The notes beneath the pieces were generated by a model. It was not told the origin of the DNA. It saw only the letters and a list, made by a program, of their open reading frames with translations, and did not search any database. Below are positions 42,726-53,172 of a DNA stretch of 64,000 nucleotides, in pieces; position 1 is the stretch's first letter; the number at the start of each line of letters is the position of its first letter. The position numbers were made by a program, and so were the translations under genes. Origin of the DNA: Georgenia_B sunbinii (GTDB lineage Bacteria > Actinomycetota > Actinomycetes > Actinomycetales > Actinomycetaceae); the NCBI RefSeq assembly GCF_036421855.1, contig NZ_JAZGOK010000003.1, one strand, 5' to 3'.

Positions 42726-43991
42726 TCAGGGGGTTCGCACCAGCAGCCCGCCGGGCTGCACCCGGGCATGGACGGCGACGGCGTCGCCCAGCAGGTCGCC
42801 GTCGACCTGGACGGGCTCGGGCTGCGAGGTCCGCACGGTGACCGTCTGCGAGCGCCGGAAGTCCATCGTCCCGGTGGCGTAGGGCAACCGGTCGTTACGG
42901 ATGCCCAGCCCCTGCAGCACCACCTTGCCGAGCAGGTCCACCCAGCCGATGAGGCCGCCGCGGGTGTCGATCGCGGCGATGTCCAGCCAGCCGTCGTCGA
43001 GCTGCGCGTCGGGGAACAGCACGACGCCGCCCGGCAGCCGCCCGCAGTTGGCGACGAGCACCGTGCGGGCATGGAACGCCGCGGACTCCTCGGAGCCACC
43101 GATGACGATCGTGGCGTGGATCTTGCGCCCGACGAGGTGCCGGACCCCGCCGACGAAGTACGCGATCCAGCCGATCTTGGCCTTGAGCTCGTCGTCGGCC
43201 CCGCCGACCATCGCGGCGTCGAAACCCATCCCGCCGATGACGAGGAACACGTGCTCACGCTCGTCCGAGTCGGTGGGGACAGGCGGCGGGGCAGGGGTGT
43301 CCTCGGCCGGCGGGCCGGCCTGCGTCGCCCGGACGCCGGGTGCGTCGTCGTCCGGCGACGGCGGGACAACGGCCGTGCTGCCCGCCGGCGCGCCGTCGTC
43401 GCTGCCGGTCTGCGCCTCGCCGGCTGCCGGCTCGTCACCGGGGGCGGGCTCGGCCCGTTCCAGCCGTAGCCAGCCGAGGTCCATCGGCCGGTCGCGGCCG
43501 GTGACCGCCACCGTCACCATGTCCCGCATCCCGATGAGGGGGATTTCGAGGTTGCGGGCCAGCAGGTTGCCGGTGCCCAGCGGCAGCAGCCCCATCGGGA
43601 CGGTGCCGCCCGCCAGCTCTTCGGCCACCGCCCGCACCGTGCCGTCCCCGCCGGCGGCGATGACGACCGACGCGCCACGCGCGACCGCCTCGCGCGCCGG
43701 GCCGGCACCCGGGTCCTCGACCGTGGTCTCCAGCCAGATCGGCTCCGGCAGCCCGGTCTCGCCGGCGACCTGGGCCACCAGCTCGCGGATCCGGTCCCAG
43801 TCACGTTCCTTGGACGGGTTGAAGACGACCGCCGGTGGCCCTGGCGGCTCCTCGGACCGTGCCGCCGCCGGCTCGTCGTTCGCGAACGACGGCGTGCGGC
43901 GGCGCAGCGCCCGCCAGACCAGCAGCCCGACGACCAGCCCAGCGATCGCGACGACCAACGCCGCGACGGCGATCCACATCTCCCAGCCCAT
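42726..43991 (-). CDS. Diacylglycerol kinase / YegS-like lipid kinase with N-terminal membrane helix (421 aa)
   Basis: An N-terminal transmembrane helix (MWIAVAALVVAIAGLVVGLLVW) anchors a DAGK catalytic domain: AVVFNPSKERDWDRI, the nucleotide loop VVIAAGGDGTVRAVAEEL (GGDGT about residue 120) and LPLGTGNLLARNL. The C-terminal domain has VFLVIGGMGFDAAMVGGADDELK and GRLPGGVVLFPDAQLDDGWLD. A long disordered Ala/Pro/Asp-rich insert sits in the middle (about 190-250), which is unusual. It probably phosphorylates diacylglycerol or another lipid for phospholipid turnover, which fits with the acyltransferase coded just upstream. Confidence 0.88.
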   Translation of the reverse strand: MGWEMWIAVAALVVAIAGLVVGLLVWRALRRRTPSFANDEPAAARSEEPPGPPAVVFNPSKERDWDRIRELVAQVAGETGLPEPIWLETTVEDPGAGPAREAVARGASVVIAAGGDGTVRAVAEELAGGTVPMGLLPLGTGNLLARNLEIPLIGMRDMVTVAVTGRDRPMDLGWLRLERAEPAPGDEPAAGEAQTGSDDGAPAGSTAVVPPSPDDDAPGVRATQAGPPAEDTPAPPPVPTDSDEREHVFLVIGGMGFDAAMVGGADDELKAKIGWIAYFVGGVRHLVGRKIHATIVIGGSEESAAFHARTVLVANCGRLPGGVVLFPDAQLDDGWLDIAAIDTRGGLIGWVDLLGKVVLQGLGIRNDRLPYATGTMDFRRSQTVTVRTSQPEPVQVDGDLLGDAVAVHARVQPGGLLVRTP

Positions 43992-44074
43992 GGCCGAACC
44001 GTACTGCCTGGCGGTGCGCGCCACCGGGCGAGGCACCGCACCGGCGCCGCGCCCGGGCACTGCCGCGGCGCCGG

Positions 44075-44683
44075 CTACTGCGGAGCGGGCTCGTCCTCGG
44101 AGCGCAGCCGCGGGACGGGACGGGCGCCCTTGACCCCCACCTTGCCGGCGTAGAACGCCCGGACCCGGTCCATGTCGGCGGTGACGTCGCCGGTGAGCGT
44201 GAGCGTCGGGCCGAGCCCGGCGGTCATCACCCGGCGGTCGACGTAGCCGAGCGTGACGGGCAGCCCGGCCTCCCGCGCGATCCGGTAGAAGCCGGACTTC
44301 CAGTACGGCGCCGGGCCGCGGGTGCCCTCGGGGGTGATGACGAGGTAGGCCTGGCGGCCGCGCAGCTCGGCGACGAGCTCGGGGACGAGCCGGCTCGGAT
44401 CGTCCCGTTGCACCGGGATACCGCCCAGCGCCCGCATCAGCCGGCCGAACGGACGCGTGAAGAGGCTCGCCTTGCCGAGGTAGCGCACCGGGATCCCCCA
44501 GTGCCAGGCGAGCGCGAGCATGAGGACGAAATCCCAGTTGGAGGTGTGCGGGGCACCGAGGAGGATGCCGCCGTCGCCGGGGGGCGGCTGCGGGTCCGGC
44601 TGCCAGCGGCTGCACCGCCAGTACAGGCCCGCGAGCGCGCGACGGGTCCGCACGAGGCGCCGGCCGTCGCCGCCGGCGCTCAC
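44075..44683 (-). CDS. 1-acyl-sn-glycerol-3-phosphate acyltransferase-like (PlsC family, 202 aa)
   Basis: The catalytic HX4D motif is HTSNWD (about residue 47), the substrate motif is ITPEGTRG (about 120), and the spacing is that of the lysophospholipid acyltransferase family. It is short but complete. The start is the GTG at 44683, which overlaps the pheA stop by four bases (GTGA); the much longer frame further upstream is GC-driven noise. It probably acylates lysophosphatidic acid at the membrane, in step with the lipid kinase downstream. Confidence 0.85.
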   Translation of the reverse strand: MSAGGDGRRLVRTRRALAGLYWRCSRWQPDPQPPPGDGGILLGAPHTSNWDFVLMLALAWHWGIPVRYLGKASLFTRPFGRLMRALGGIPVQRDDPSRLVPELVAELRGRQAYLVITPEGTRGPAPYWKSGFYRIAREAGLPVTLGYVDRRVMTAGLGPTLTLTGDVTADMDRVRAFYAGKVGVKGARPVPRLRSEDEPAPQ

Positions 44684-45636
44684 ACCCCACCGCCGAGGAG
44701 CGTGGCCGCCCAGTCGCGGGCGGCGACGAAGTCGGCGTCGTGGGTGCCCGCCGCCAGGTGCGGCCGCTGCCGGTCGGCGCGCGGGTAGGAGCCGAGGAAC
44801 CGCACGAGCGGGCACACCCGGTGCAGCGCGATGAGGGTGGCCCGGACCCGCTCCTCGGTCACGTGCCCCTCGATGTCCATCGAGAAGGAGTACCGCCCCA
44901 ACGAGTCGCCCACCGGCCGCGACTCGATGCGGGAGAGGTTGACGCCACGGACCGCGAACTGGTCGAGCATCCGCAGCAGCGCGCCGGCCTCGTTGTCGGC
45001 CAGGTGGACGACGACGGTCGTCTTGTCCGCCCCGGTCGGTGCCGGGAGCACCCCGGGACGCGACACGACGACGAACCGGGTGACTCCGTGCGGGTTGTCC
45101 GCGACGCCGCCGGCGAGCACCACCAGCCCGTAGCGCTCGGCGGAGAGCTCGGAGCACAGCGCGGCGTCGTAGCCTGCCACCGCCCGGCTGCCGGCCTCGG
45201 CGAGCTCGGCGGCGGCCGCCGCCGTGGAGGTTGCCGGCACGTGGACCGCGCCGTCGAGCCGGCGCGCCGCCCACCCCCGGCACTGTGCCCACGCGTGCGG
45301 GTGCGTCGCGACCCGGGCGACGTCGTCGAGCGTCGTCCCCGGCAGGGCCGCGAGCACGAACTGCACCGGCACCACCACCTCGCCGACGACGACGAGCGGC
45401 CCGGCCGGTCCTGCCAGGCTGTCCAGGGTGGCGTTGACGCCGCCCTCGATGGAGTTCTCGATCGGGACCACCGCGCGGTCGACGGCGCCGGTGCGCACCG
45501 CGTCGAGCGCCGCGACGACGTCGGTGCACGGCACCGCGTCGACGTCCTCGCCGGCCAGGTGGCTGCGCAGGGCGGCCTCGCTGAACGTGCCGGCCGGGCC
45601 CAGGTAGGCGTAGCGGCTCGACGGCGTGTCGACCAT
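44680..45636 (-). CDS. pheA: Prephenate dehydratase (318 aa)
   Basis: A monofunctional PDT-ACT protein, the normal actinobacterial form. It has AYLGPAGTFSEAAL at the N-terminus, PIENSIEGGVNATLD, the catalytic GVTRFVVVSR (about 185), and an ACT domain from about residue 205 with GALLRMLDQFAVRGVNLSRIESRP, which binds phenylalanine for feedback control. It converts prephenate to phenylpyruvate. GGAGAGGGA precedes the ATG. The pheA-serS neighbourhood is conserved in mycobacteria too. Confidence 0.96.
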   Translation of the reverse strand: MVDTPSSRYAYLGPAGTFSEAALRSHLAGEDVDAVPCTDVVAALDAVRTGAVDRAVVPIENSIEGGVNATLDSLAGPAGPLVVVGEVVVPVQFVLAALPGTTLDDVARVATHPHAWAQCRGWAARRLDGAVHVPATSTAAAAAELAEAGSRAVAGYDAALCSELSAERYGLVVLAGGVADNPHGVTRFVVVSRPGVLPAPTGADKTTVVVHLADNEAGALLRMLDQFAVRGVNLSRIESRPVGDSLGRYSFSMDIEGHVTEERVRATLIALHRVCPLVRFLGSYPRADRQRPHLAAGTHDADFVAARDWAATLLGGGV

Positions 45637-45721
45637 GGCGTCCCTCTCCGCGTGACGACGCGCACCGCACCAGTGCGCGTGCCGAGCCTATGGCAGCGAC
45701 GAGCCGCCTCGGCACGGCACG

Positions 45722-45727
45722 TAGGCT
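45722..45727 (+). promoter_or_regulatory. -10 element of a leaderless transcript
   Basis: TAGGCT lies 6 bases before the GTG at 45734, identical in sequence and spacing to the serS element. Confidence 0.55.
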
Positions 45728-45733
45728 TCCGGC

Positions 45734-48094
45734 GTGAGGCGAGGTAACCGACCCCTGGTCCGAGTGGGCATAGCTCTGCTCGCACTCATGCTCGTCGCCG
45801 CGCTCGTCGTGCCGCTCGCCGGCTCGGCGTTCGCCGCGGTCGAGGACGAGGCGCCGACGACCGGCGACGAGCTGCCGGACGCCACCGCCGGCGTCGTCCT
45901 GCTCGGTACCGCCGGCCTGCGGTGGGAGGACCTCTCGGCGGTCGCCACCCCCGAGCTGTGGGCGCTGGCCGAGCGTGGGGCGATCGCGAACCTCGTCGTC
46001 CGCTCGGTCCGGACCAGCGCCTGCCCGGCCGACGGCTGGCTCGCGGTCTCCGCCGGACGGCGCGCGGCGGACGTCCCCGCCGCACAGACCGGTGCGTGCC
46101 GCCTGCTCGCCGACCCCGTCGACGGCGAGGTCCCCGGCTGGTCGACGTACCTCGAAGCAGCGGCGGACGCCGACTACGACGCCCGCCTCGGGCTGCTCGG
46201 CGACACGCTCACCACCGAGGGCGTCACCGCCACCGCGGTCGGCCCCGGGGCGGCGGTCGCGCTGGCGGGCGCCGACGGCACCCTGGCGGCCGACTACCTC
46301 CCCCGCCCGGCGGCACCGGAGGAGCTCGGCGCCGCCACCGCAGCAGCGACGGCGGGCTCCGCGATCGTCGTCGTGGACGTCGGCGCGGTCCGGGACCGCG
46401 GCAGCCCGCTGGTCCCGGCCGACGACCCCGCCTTCGCCGGGCCGCTGCCCGAGGAGAGCGATGACCCGACCTCGCCCGCGGACTGGCCGCTCGCCGGACT
46501 CGACCGCACCGAGCAGGTCGCCGCCGTGGAGGAGCGCGTCGGCGCCGTCGTCACCGCGCTCGGCCCGGACGCCACGGTGCTGCTCGGCTCGTTGGCGGAC
46601 TCCGGCACCGAGCCGCTCATGCAGGTCCTCGCGCTGGACGGCCCCGGCCTGGAGCCCGGCCTGCTCGGCACCCGGTCCACCCGGCAGCCGGGCATGGCGC
46701 AGACCACCGACGTGCTGCCGACGGTGCTCGACCTCCTCGGGGTGCCGGCACCGGGCGGCCTCTCCGGGGCACCGGTGCTGCCCGCGCCCGACGGCCGCGG
46801 CGGCGCCGCGCGGATCGCGGTGCTCACCGACGAGAACCGCCACGCCGTGGCCGTGCGGCCGCTGACCGCACCATTCTTCTCCGGCCTCATCCTCGTCAAC
46901 CTGCTGCTCTACGCCGCGGTGACGGTCGGCTTCAACCGGCGCTTCCTCGACCGCGTCGCCGCCTGGCTCGACCGCCGTCAGGCCGGCCGGTGGCGCCGCT
47001 CGGTGGCCGCCGACCCGTCGGTCGCGCTGATGCCGCTGCGGGCGGTCGCGGTCACCGTCGCGGCGATCCCGGTCGCGAGCTACCTCGCCAACCTGCTGCC
47101 GTGGTGGCGCACCGGCTCGCCCGGACTGGTGGTCTACACCGCGACCGTCGCGATCGCGGCACTGGTCTCCGGCCTGGCGCTCGCGCGGCCGTGGCGCCAC
47201 CACATCCTCGCCCCGGTGGCGGTGGTCGCCGGCCTCACCACCGTCGTCCTCGCGGTCGACGTCGTCACCGGTGCGCGGCTGCAGCTCGGCGCGCTCATGG
47301 GGATCCAGCCGCAGGTCGGCGGCCGGTTCTACGGCTTCAACAACTCCTCGTTCACGCTGTGGGCGACGGCGACCGTGCTGCTCGCCACCTGCCTCGCCGA
47401 GCCGCTCGTGCGCCGCGGCCGGCGGCGGGTTGCGGCGGGCGTCGTGGCGGCCGTCGGCCTCGTCGCCACCGCGCTCAACGGGCTGCCGGGCATCGGCGCG
47501 GACTTCGGCGGGCCACCGGCCCTCGTCCCCGCCTTCACGCTGCTCGCGCTGCTCACCCTGGGCGTCCGGCTCAGCTGGCGGCGGGTCCTCGCGGTGCTCG
47601 GCGTCACCGCGGTCATCACCATCTCCTTCTCGGTGCTCGACTGGCTGCGGCCGGCGGCGGACCGCACCCACCTGGGACGGTTCATCGAGACCGTGCTCGA
47701 CGGCGGCCTGGTCGACGTCGTGCTGCGCAAGCTCGGCCAGAACCTGTCGAACCTGTTCGGCTCCACCCTGACGTTCCTCGCGATCGGCGGGATCGCGCTC
47801 GTCATCGTCGTCCTCAGCCGGCCGCTGCGGGAGGCCGCCCGCCGCGGCGACGGCGCGACCTACGGCTGGCTCGCCGAGGGGTCCTCGCTGCACCGGCTGG
47901 ACGCCGACGCCCGGATGCTGCGCCCGGGCCTGGTGGCGCTGGGCGTCGCCCTCGGCATCGGCTTCTCGGTGAACGACTCCGGCATCGTCATCCCGGCGAT
48001 CGGGGTGGCGATGGCGGTGCCGCTGCTCATCGCCGTCATCGCCGGCTGGCTGCTCACGCTGCGCGGCACGCTGCAGCCGCCCGCCGGACGCTAG
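45734..48094 (+). CDS. Polytopic membrane protein with alkaline-phosphatase-superfamily-like extracellular domain (786 aa)
   Basis: A signal/anchor helix (LVRVGIALLALMLVAALVVPLAG) precedes an extracellular domain of about 340 residues. It resembles degenerate phosphatase/sulfatase folds: GVVLLGTAGLRWEDL at the start, IVVVDVGAVRDRG in the middle, and TTDVLPTVLDLLGVPAPGGLSGAPV at the end, a stretch typical of that superfamily. About ten transmembrane helices follow (residues 375-775) with FYGFNNSSFTLWATATVLLA. It is found as an uncharacterised protein in actinobacteria. Metal ligands are not evident, so activity is uncertain. The gene is divergent from pheA. Confidence 0.7.
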   Translation: MRRGNRPLVRVGIALLALMLVAALVVPLAGSAFAAVEDEAPTTGDELPDATAGVVLLGTAGLRWEDLSAVATPELWALAERGAIANLVVRSVRTSACPADGWLAVSAGRRAADVPAAQTGACRLLADPVDGEVPGWSTYLEAAADADYDARLGLLGDTLTTEGVTATAVGPGAAVALAGADGTLAADYLPRPAAPEELGAATAAATAGSAIVVVDVGAVRDRGSPLVPADDPAFAGPLPEESDDPTSPADWPLAGLDRTEQVAAVEERVGAVVTALGPDATVLLGSLADSGTEPLMQVLALDGPGLEPGLLGTRSTRQPGMAQTTDVLPTVLDLLGVPAPGGLSGAPVLPAPDGRGGAARIAVLTDENRHAVAVRPLTAPFFSGLILVNLLLYAAVTVGFNRRFLDRVAAWLDRRQAGRWRRSVAADPSVALMPLRAVAVTVAAIPVASYLANLLPWWRTGSPGLVVYTATVAIAALVSGLALARPWRHHILAPVAVVAGLTTVVLAVDVVTGARLQLGALMGIQPQVGGRFYGFNNSSFTLWATATVLLATCLAEPLVRRGRRRVAAGVVAAVGLVATALNGLPGIGADFGGPPALVPAFTLLALLTLGVRLSWRRVLAVLGVTAVITISFSVLDWLRPAADRTHLGRFIETVLDGGLVDVVLRKLGQNLSNLFGSTLTFLAIGGIALVIVVLSRPLREAARRGDGATYGWLAEGSSLHRLDADARMLRPGLVALGVALGIGFSVNDSGIVIPAIGVAMAVPLLIAVIAGWLLTLRGTLQPPAGR

Positions 48095-48924
48095 GCGTCG
48101 GTGGCCGGCGCGGGCCGGGCGGCGATCGCTCGGTAGGGCTTGCCGGGCCGCTGCGTCGCGGGCCGGTCACCGAGCTGCTTGAGGCTGAGGCCGACGCCGC
48201 GGGCGCGGCGCACCGTGGTGGCGATGGAGACGTCGCGGTACTGCGCGGCGCGGTGGAACTGGCCACCAAGGTCGTTCCGGCTGGGGCGGTGCCGCAGGTC
48301 GCACGGCACCTCCACGAGCGTGAAGCCCTGCACGAGGAGGTCGATCGTCATGCCCGTCTCCACGCCCCACCCCGAGGCGAGCGGGCGCGCGGCCTCGAAG
48401 GCGGCCCGGGTGAGGCACCGCTGGCCGGACAACGGCTGCGTCGGGACCCAGCCGGTCGCTCGGGCGATCGCCCGCCGGGCCCGGCCGGTGACGATCCCCC
48501 GACCGCCGGCACCAGGCTGCGGCGGCAGCACAGCGATCGCGCAGTCGGCGGTGCCCCCACGGATGGCGGCCACCAGCGGGGCGACCCCGACGGCGGTGTC
48601 ACCGAGATCGGCGTCGATGAACAGCAGCAGCCGGGGCGGCCCGTTCTCGACGTCGCGCATCGCCGCCACCGAGGCGCCGGTCTCCATCGCCGAGGCCTTG
48701 CCCCGGTTGACGGAGTGACGCACGACGACGGCGCCGGCAGCCCGGGCGACGTCCTGGGTGTTGTCGGCGGAGCCGTCGTCGACGACGAGCACGAGGTCCA
48801 CGTGCGGAATCGCCCGCGCGGCTCGGACGGTCGCCGCAATCCGGCCACTCTCGTCCTTCGCCGGAATGATGACGGCGACCCGCTGAGTCTGCGCGCGGCC
48901 GGTCACATCTCGAAGAGTAGTCAC
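48091..48924 (-). CDS. Family 2 glycosyltransferase (277 aa)
   Basis: A soluble GT-A fold with VAVIIPAKDESGRIAATVRAA at the start, LVVDDGSADNTQDVARAAG (nucleotide-sugar binding) and FIDADLGD (the DXD-type metal site), followed by an acceptor-region GWGVETGMTIDLLVQGFTLVEV. It resembles dolichol-phosphate mannosyltransferase and glucosyl-3-phosphoglycerate synthase-like enzymes, but the acceptor cannot be fixed. There are no membrane helices. It converges on the membrane phosphatase-like gene with a four-base overlap of the ends. A GTG start at 48924 is chosen; another GTG seven codons in is possible. Confidence 0.82.
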   Translation of the reverse strand: MTTLRDVTGRAQTQRVAVIIPAKDESGRIAATVRAARAIPHVDLVLVVDDGSADNTQDVARAAGAVVVRHSVNRGKASAMETGASVAAMRDVENGPPRLLLFIDADLGDTAVGVAPLVAAIRGGTADCAIAVLPPQPGAGGRGIVTGRARRAIARATGWVPTQPLSGQRCLTRAAFEAARPLASGWGVETGMTIDLLVQGFTLVEVPCDLRHRPSRNDLGGQFHRAAQYRDVSIATTVRRARGVGLSLKQLGDRPATQRPGKPYRAIAARPAPATDA

Positions 48925-48969
48925 TGGGAGGTCCGTTACGCAGGTCCTACGCCTCGACTCGCCGGTCCG

Positions 48970-49833
48970 CTATCGCAGCGTGACCTGCCGGGACACGATC
49001 CCGGCTCGGGCGCGGCGTGCCTCGGCGTCGAGCGGGCCCTTCTCGGCGAGCGCGGCAGTGAGCCGCTCGTCGAGCTCGCGGCACGGGCCGGCGAGCTCGT
49101 CCGCCTCGGTGCCCGGGGCCAGCTCCCAGACCGGGATGAGCAGCCCGCCGGCGCGGAACGCGCCGACGAAGCGTGAGCCCTCGTCGAGCGCCGACTCGCG
49201 GCGGGCGTGCAGCCGGGCGATGGCGTCGAGAACGTCCTCCTGCGGCTCGGGACGTGCCCAGCGCAGGAACTCCCGGCCCATCCGGCACCAGTACGCGGAG
49301 CTGACGCCCTCGACCGGGACGGTCTCGACGATGCCCTCGCTGGACTCCTCGAGGGCTGCGGTGACCTCCGCGGTGCGCTCGGCGTCGGCGCCCAGCCAGT
49401 AGGCGAAGTCGTCGTGGATGGTCGGCTCGAAGGGCAGGTCGAGGTCGAGGATGTCCTGCAGCCGCGGCCCGGGCTCGAGCTGGCCAAGGCTGAGCACCGG
49501 GTCGCCCGGCTCGGCCTCGAGCGCGAGGAGCAGCGCGGCGGCGACGTCGCGGCTGGCGTCGCCGGACTTGGCGGCGGTCTGCAGCGCGACGAGGATCTGG
49601 CCGTCCTCGCGGTGCAGCGCGGGCCACAGCTCGGGGAGCATGGTGGCGACGTGGACGTCGCGGCTGCCGTACTCGGCGGTGGTGCGCACCGTGGCGGTGG
49701 CGGCCGGCACGATCTCGCGCATCGCGACCCAGTCGGTCTCCCCCGGCAGGCCCTCGAAGGGACGCTCGACGAACGGGATCTCGACGCGCTTGACGCGGTT
49801 GCTCGGCTGCTGCCGGCGGCTCTTCTTACCCAT
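48970..49833 (-). CDS. DUF5926 family protein (287 aa)
   Basis: The start MGKKSRRQQPSNRVKRVEIPFVERPFEGLPGETDWVAMREIVPAATA is characteristic of this actinobacterial family of unknown function, which often has a SEC-C-like basic start. The rest is a mixed alpha/beta protein with AYWCRMGREFLRWARPEPQEDVLDAIARLHARRES near the C-terminus. It is cytoplasmic. A TAGGCT box lies 8 bases before the ATG, so it is probably leaderless. Nothing about its biochemical role can be read. Confidence 0.85.
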   Translation of the reverse strand: MGKKSRRQQPSNRVKRVEIPFVERPFEGLPGETDWVAMREIVPAATATVRTTAEYGSRDVHVATMLPELWPALHREDGQILVALQTAAKSGDASRDVAAALLLALEAEPGDPVLSLGQLEPGPRLQDILDLDLPFEPTIHDDFAYWLGADAERTAEVTAALEESSEGIVETVPVEGVSSAYWCRMGREFLRWARPEPQEDVLDAIARLHARRESALDEGSRFVGAFRAGGLLIPVWELAPGTEADELAGPCRELDERLTAALAEKGPLDAEARRARAGIVSRQVTLR

Positions 49834-49841
49834 GGTCCAGC

Positions 49842-49847
49842 AGCCTA
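49842..49847 (-). promoter_or_regulatory. -10 element of the DUF5926 gene
   Basis: TAGGCT on the minus strand, 8 bases before the ATG, with no ribosome site between. Confidence 0.5.
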
Positions 49848-49902
49848 TCCGCGTCCGGCGCCGCCGACCGCACGGGCCGCGCCGGGGATGCCCCGGTGGG
49901 TA

Positions 49903-50250
49903 TCAGAGGACGCGCGGCTCGGCGGCGCCGTCGGCCCGGACCGGCAGCTCCGCCGCGGCCCAGGCCTTCATCCCGCCGTCGAGGTTCCGCGCGTCGTAGC
50001 CGGCCTGGTTGAGCCACGCCGTGGCGCGCGACGAGCGCCCGCCGGAGCGGCAGACGACGAGGAGGTCCTCCTCCGGCAGCTCGTCGATACGGGCGGTCAG
50101 CTCGCCGAGCGGGATGTGCAGCGCGCCCGGCGCGTGGCCGGCGTCCCACTCCTCCTGCTCACGGACGTCGAGCAGGACGTGCCCGGCGGGGACCGGGGCA
50201 GCGGGGTCGAGGTCGGCGACAAGGACGTCGGGCTGATCGATGGAGCTCAT
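49903..50250 (-). CDS. Single-domain rhodanese-like protein (115 aa)
   Basis: A compact rhodanese domain with VLLDVREQEEWDAGHAPGALHIP and the active-site loop VVCRSGGRSSRA, with the catalytic Cys at about residue 68. It ends in the usual NLDGGMKAW. It transfers or carries sulfane sulfur in the cytoplasm. The ATG at 50250 follows a TAGCCT -10 by 7 bases, so the message is probably leaderless. It is divergent from the APP1-like gene. Confidence 0.9.
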   Translation of the reverse strand: MSSIDQPDVLVADLDPAAPVPAGHVLLDVREQEEWDAGHAPGALHIPLGELTARIDELPEEDLLVVCRSGGRSSRATAWLNQAGYDARNLDGGMKAWAAAELPVRADGAAEPRVL

Positions 50251-50257
50251 GCCGTCC

Positions 50258-50263
50258 AGGCTA
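50258..50263 (-). promoter_or_regulatory. -10 element of the rhodanese gene
   Basis: TAGCCT on the minus strand, 7 bases before the ATG, consistent with a leaderless transcript. Confidence 0.5.
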
Positions 50264-50349
50264 ACCGAGGAGCCGGGCCTCTCGTGGAGCGGGCGCCGCC
50301 GCACCTGCCGGTCGGGCCCGACCGCTCTGCGGCGTCGCGCGAACTGCCC

Positions 50350-50355
50350 TACGGT
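50350..50355 (+). promoter_or_regulatory. -10 element of the APP1-like gene
   Basis: TACGGT lies 7 bases before the ATG at 50363 and fits the actinobacterial TANNNT pattern. Confidence 0.5.
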
Positions 50356-50362
50356 TCGCGTC

Positions 50363-51451
50363 ATGACTCGTCCGGCGCTCGGCGCTTCGCTGGAGGACGG
50401 CTTCAACCGCCGTCTCATCCCGTTCCTCCGCCGGCGCGGGTGGCGCCCCTCCACCATCGCCTTCACCGGCTACGGGAACCTGGACTCGCTACGCGTGCTG
50501 GCCCGCGTCGTCCTCACCCGCGACGACGACGGCGCACCACCGGCCGCGGACGCCGGCGCCACCGGGACGGAGCTCGCCGAGGCCGCCGAGGCGGTACGGG
50601 GCTGGCGCTCCTTCGTCACCGCACCCGTCGCGTTCCTGCCGGTGGAGATCCGCATCGGCGCCGCCACCCACGCAGCGCGGGCCGACCGCGGCGGCTACCT
50701 CGACCTCCTCGTGCCGGACCACCGGCTGCCTGCCGGCTGGCACGACATCACGATCAGCGCCCGTGGCGCCCGCCCCACCACTGCGCGGGTGCTGGTGATC
50801 GGGCCGGAGACGCGCCTGGGCGTCGTCAGCGACATCGACGACACCGTCATGGTCACGCGCGTGCCACGGCCACTGGTCGCGGCGTGGAACACCTTCGTCC
50901 GGCACGCCACCGCCCGCCAAGAGGTCCCGGGCATGGCGCAGCTCCTCCGGTCGCTCCACGACTCCGGGCCCGCCACCCCCGTGCTCTACCTGTCCACCGG
51001 GGCGTGGAACGTGGCGCCCGCCGTCGAACGCTTCTTCCGTCGGAGCGGCGTCCCCGCCGGACCGCTGCTCATGACCGACTGGGGACCGACCAACACCGGC
51101 TGGTTCCGCAGCGGCCAGGAGCACAAGCGCACCACCCTCCGCCGGCTCCTCATCGACTTCCCGCAGGTGCGGTGGCTGCTCATCGGCGACGACGGCCAGC
51201 ACGATCCCGAGATCTACACCGAGCTCGCCCGGGAGCATCCCGACCGCGTCGCGGCGATCGGGATCCGGCAGCTGACGGCCGGCGAGCACGTCCTGGCCCA
51301 CGGCACCCCGCAGGCGCTGGACGCCGGAGGCGGGCACGACGGCGGCGGGCTGCGCGGCACGCCGGACGTGCCGGTGGTCGCCGCACCCGACGGCCACGGG
51401 CTGCGGCGGGTGCTGGCCCCGCATCTCGACCGAGGCGACGGCCGGGGGTAA
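50363..51451 (+). CDS. App1-family (DUF2183) phosphatidate phosphatase-like protein (362 aa)
   Basis: The APP1 catalytic domain (about 150-320) is a HAD-type phosphatase. It has the nucleophile motif GVVSDIDDTVMVTRVPRPL (DIDDT), the second motif LYLSTGAWNVAPAVERFF, then GPTNTGWFRSGQEHKRTTLRRLL and LIGDDGQHDPEIYTELA. A beta-rich N-terminal domain precedes it. The yeast homologue dephosphorylates phosphatidic acid. The bacterial role is unclear but fits membrane lipid turnover. The ATG at 50363 is preferred to an upstream one because the conserved DGFNRRLIPFLRRRGW begins soon after and a -10-like box lies 7 bases before it. Confidence 0.85.
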   Translation: MTRPALGASLEDGFNRRLIPFLRRRGWRPSTIAFTGYGNLDSLRVLARVVLTRDDDGAPPAADAGATGTELAEAAEAVRGWRSFVTAPVAFLPVEIRIGAATHAARADRGGYLDLLVPDHRLPAGWHDITISARGARPTTARVLVIGPETRLGVVSDIDDTVMVTRVPRPLVAAWNTFVRHATARQEVPGMAQLLRSLHDSGPATPVLYLSTGAWNVAPAVERFFRRSGVPAGPLLMTDWGPTNTGWFRSGQEHKRTTLRRLLIDFPQVRWLLIGDDGQHDPEIYTELAREHPDRVAAIGIRQLTAGEHVLAHGTPQALDAGGGHDGGGLRGTPDVPVVAAPDGHGLRRVLAPHLDRGDGRG

Positions 51452-51489
51452 CGGCAGACACCGGGCGACGGCGGTGGCAGGATCGGGTC

Positions 51490-53172
<1,683 letters not shown>

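Noticed and set aside
44684..47893. Minus-strand frame continuing upstream of the acyltransferase
   Set aside because: The part above 44683 is random-looking and runs across pheA and the membrane protein gene; only the segment below 44683 encodes a family.
49207..51489. Plus-strand frame continuing upstream of pgm
   Set aside because: It crosses DUF5926, rhodanese and App1-like genes in wrong frames; real coding begins at 51490.
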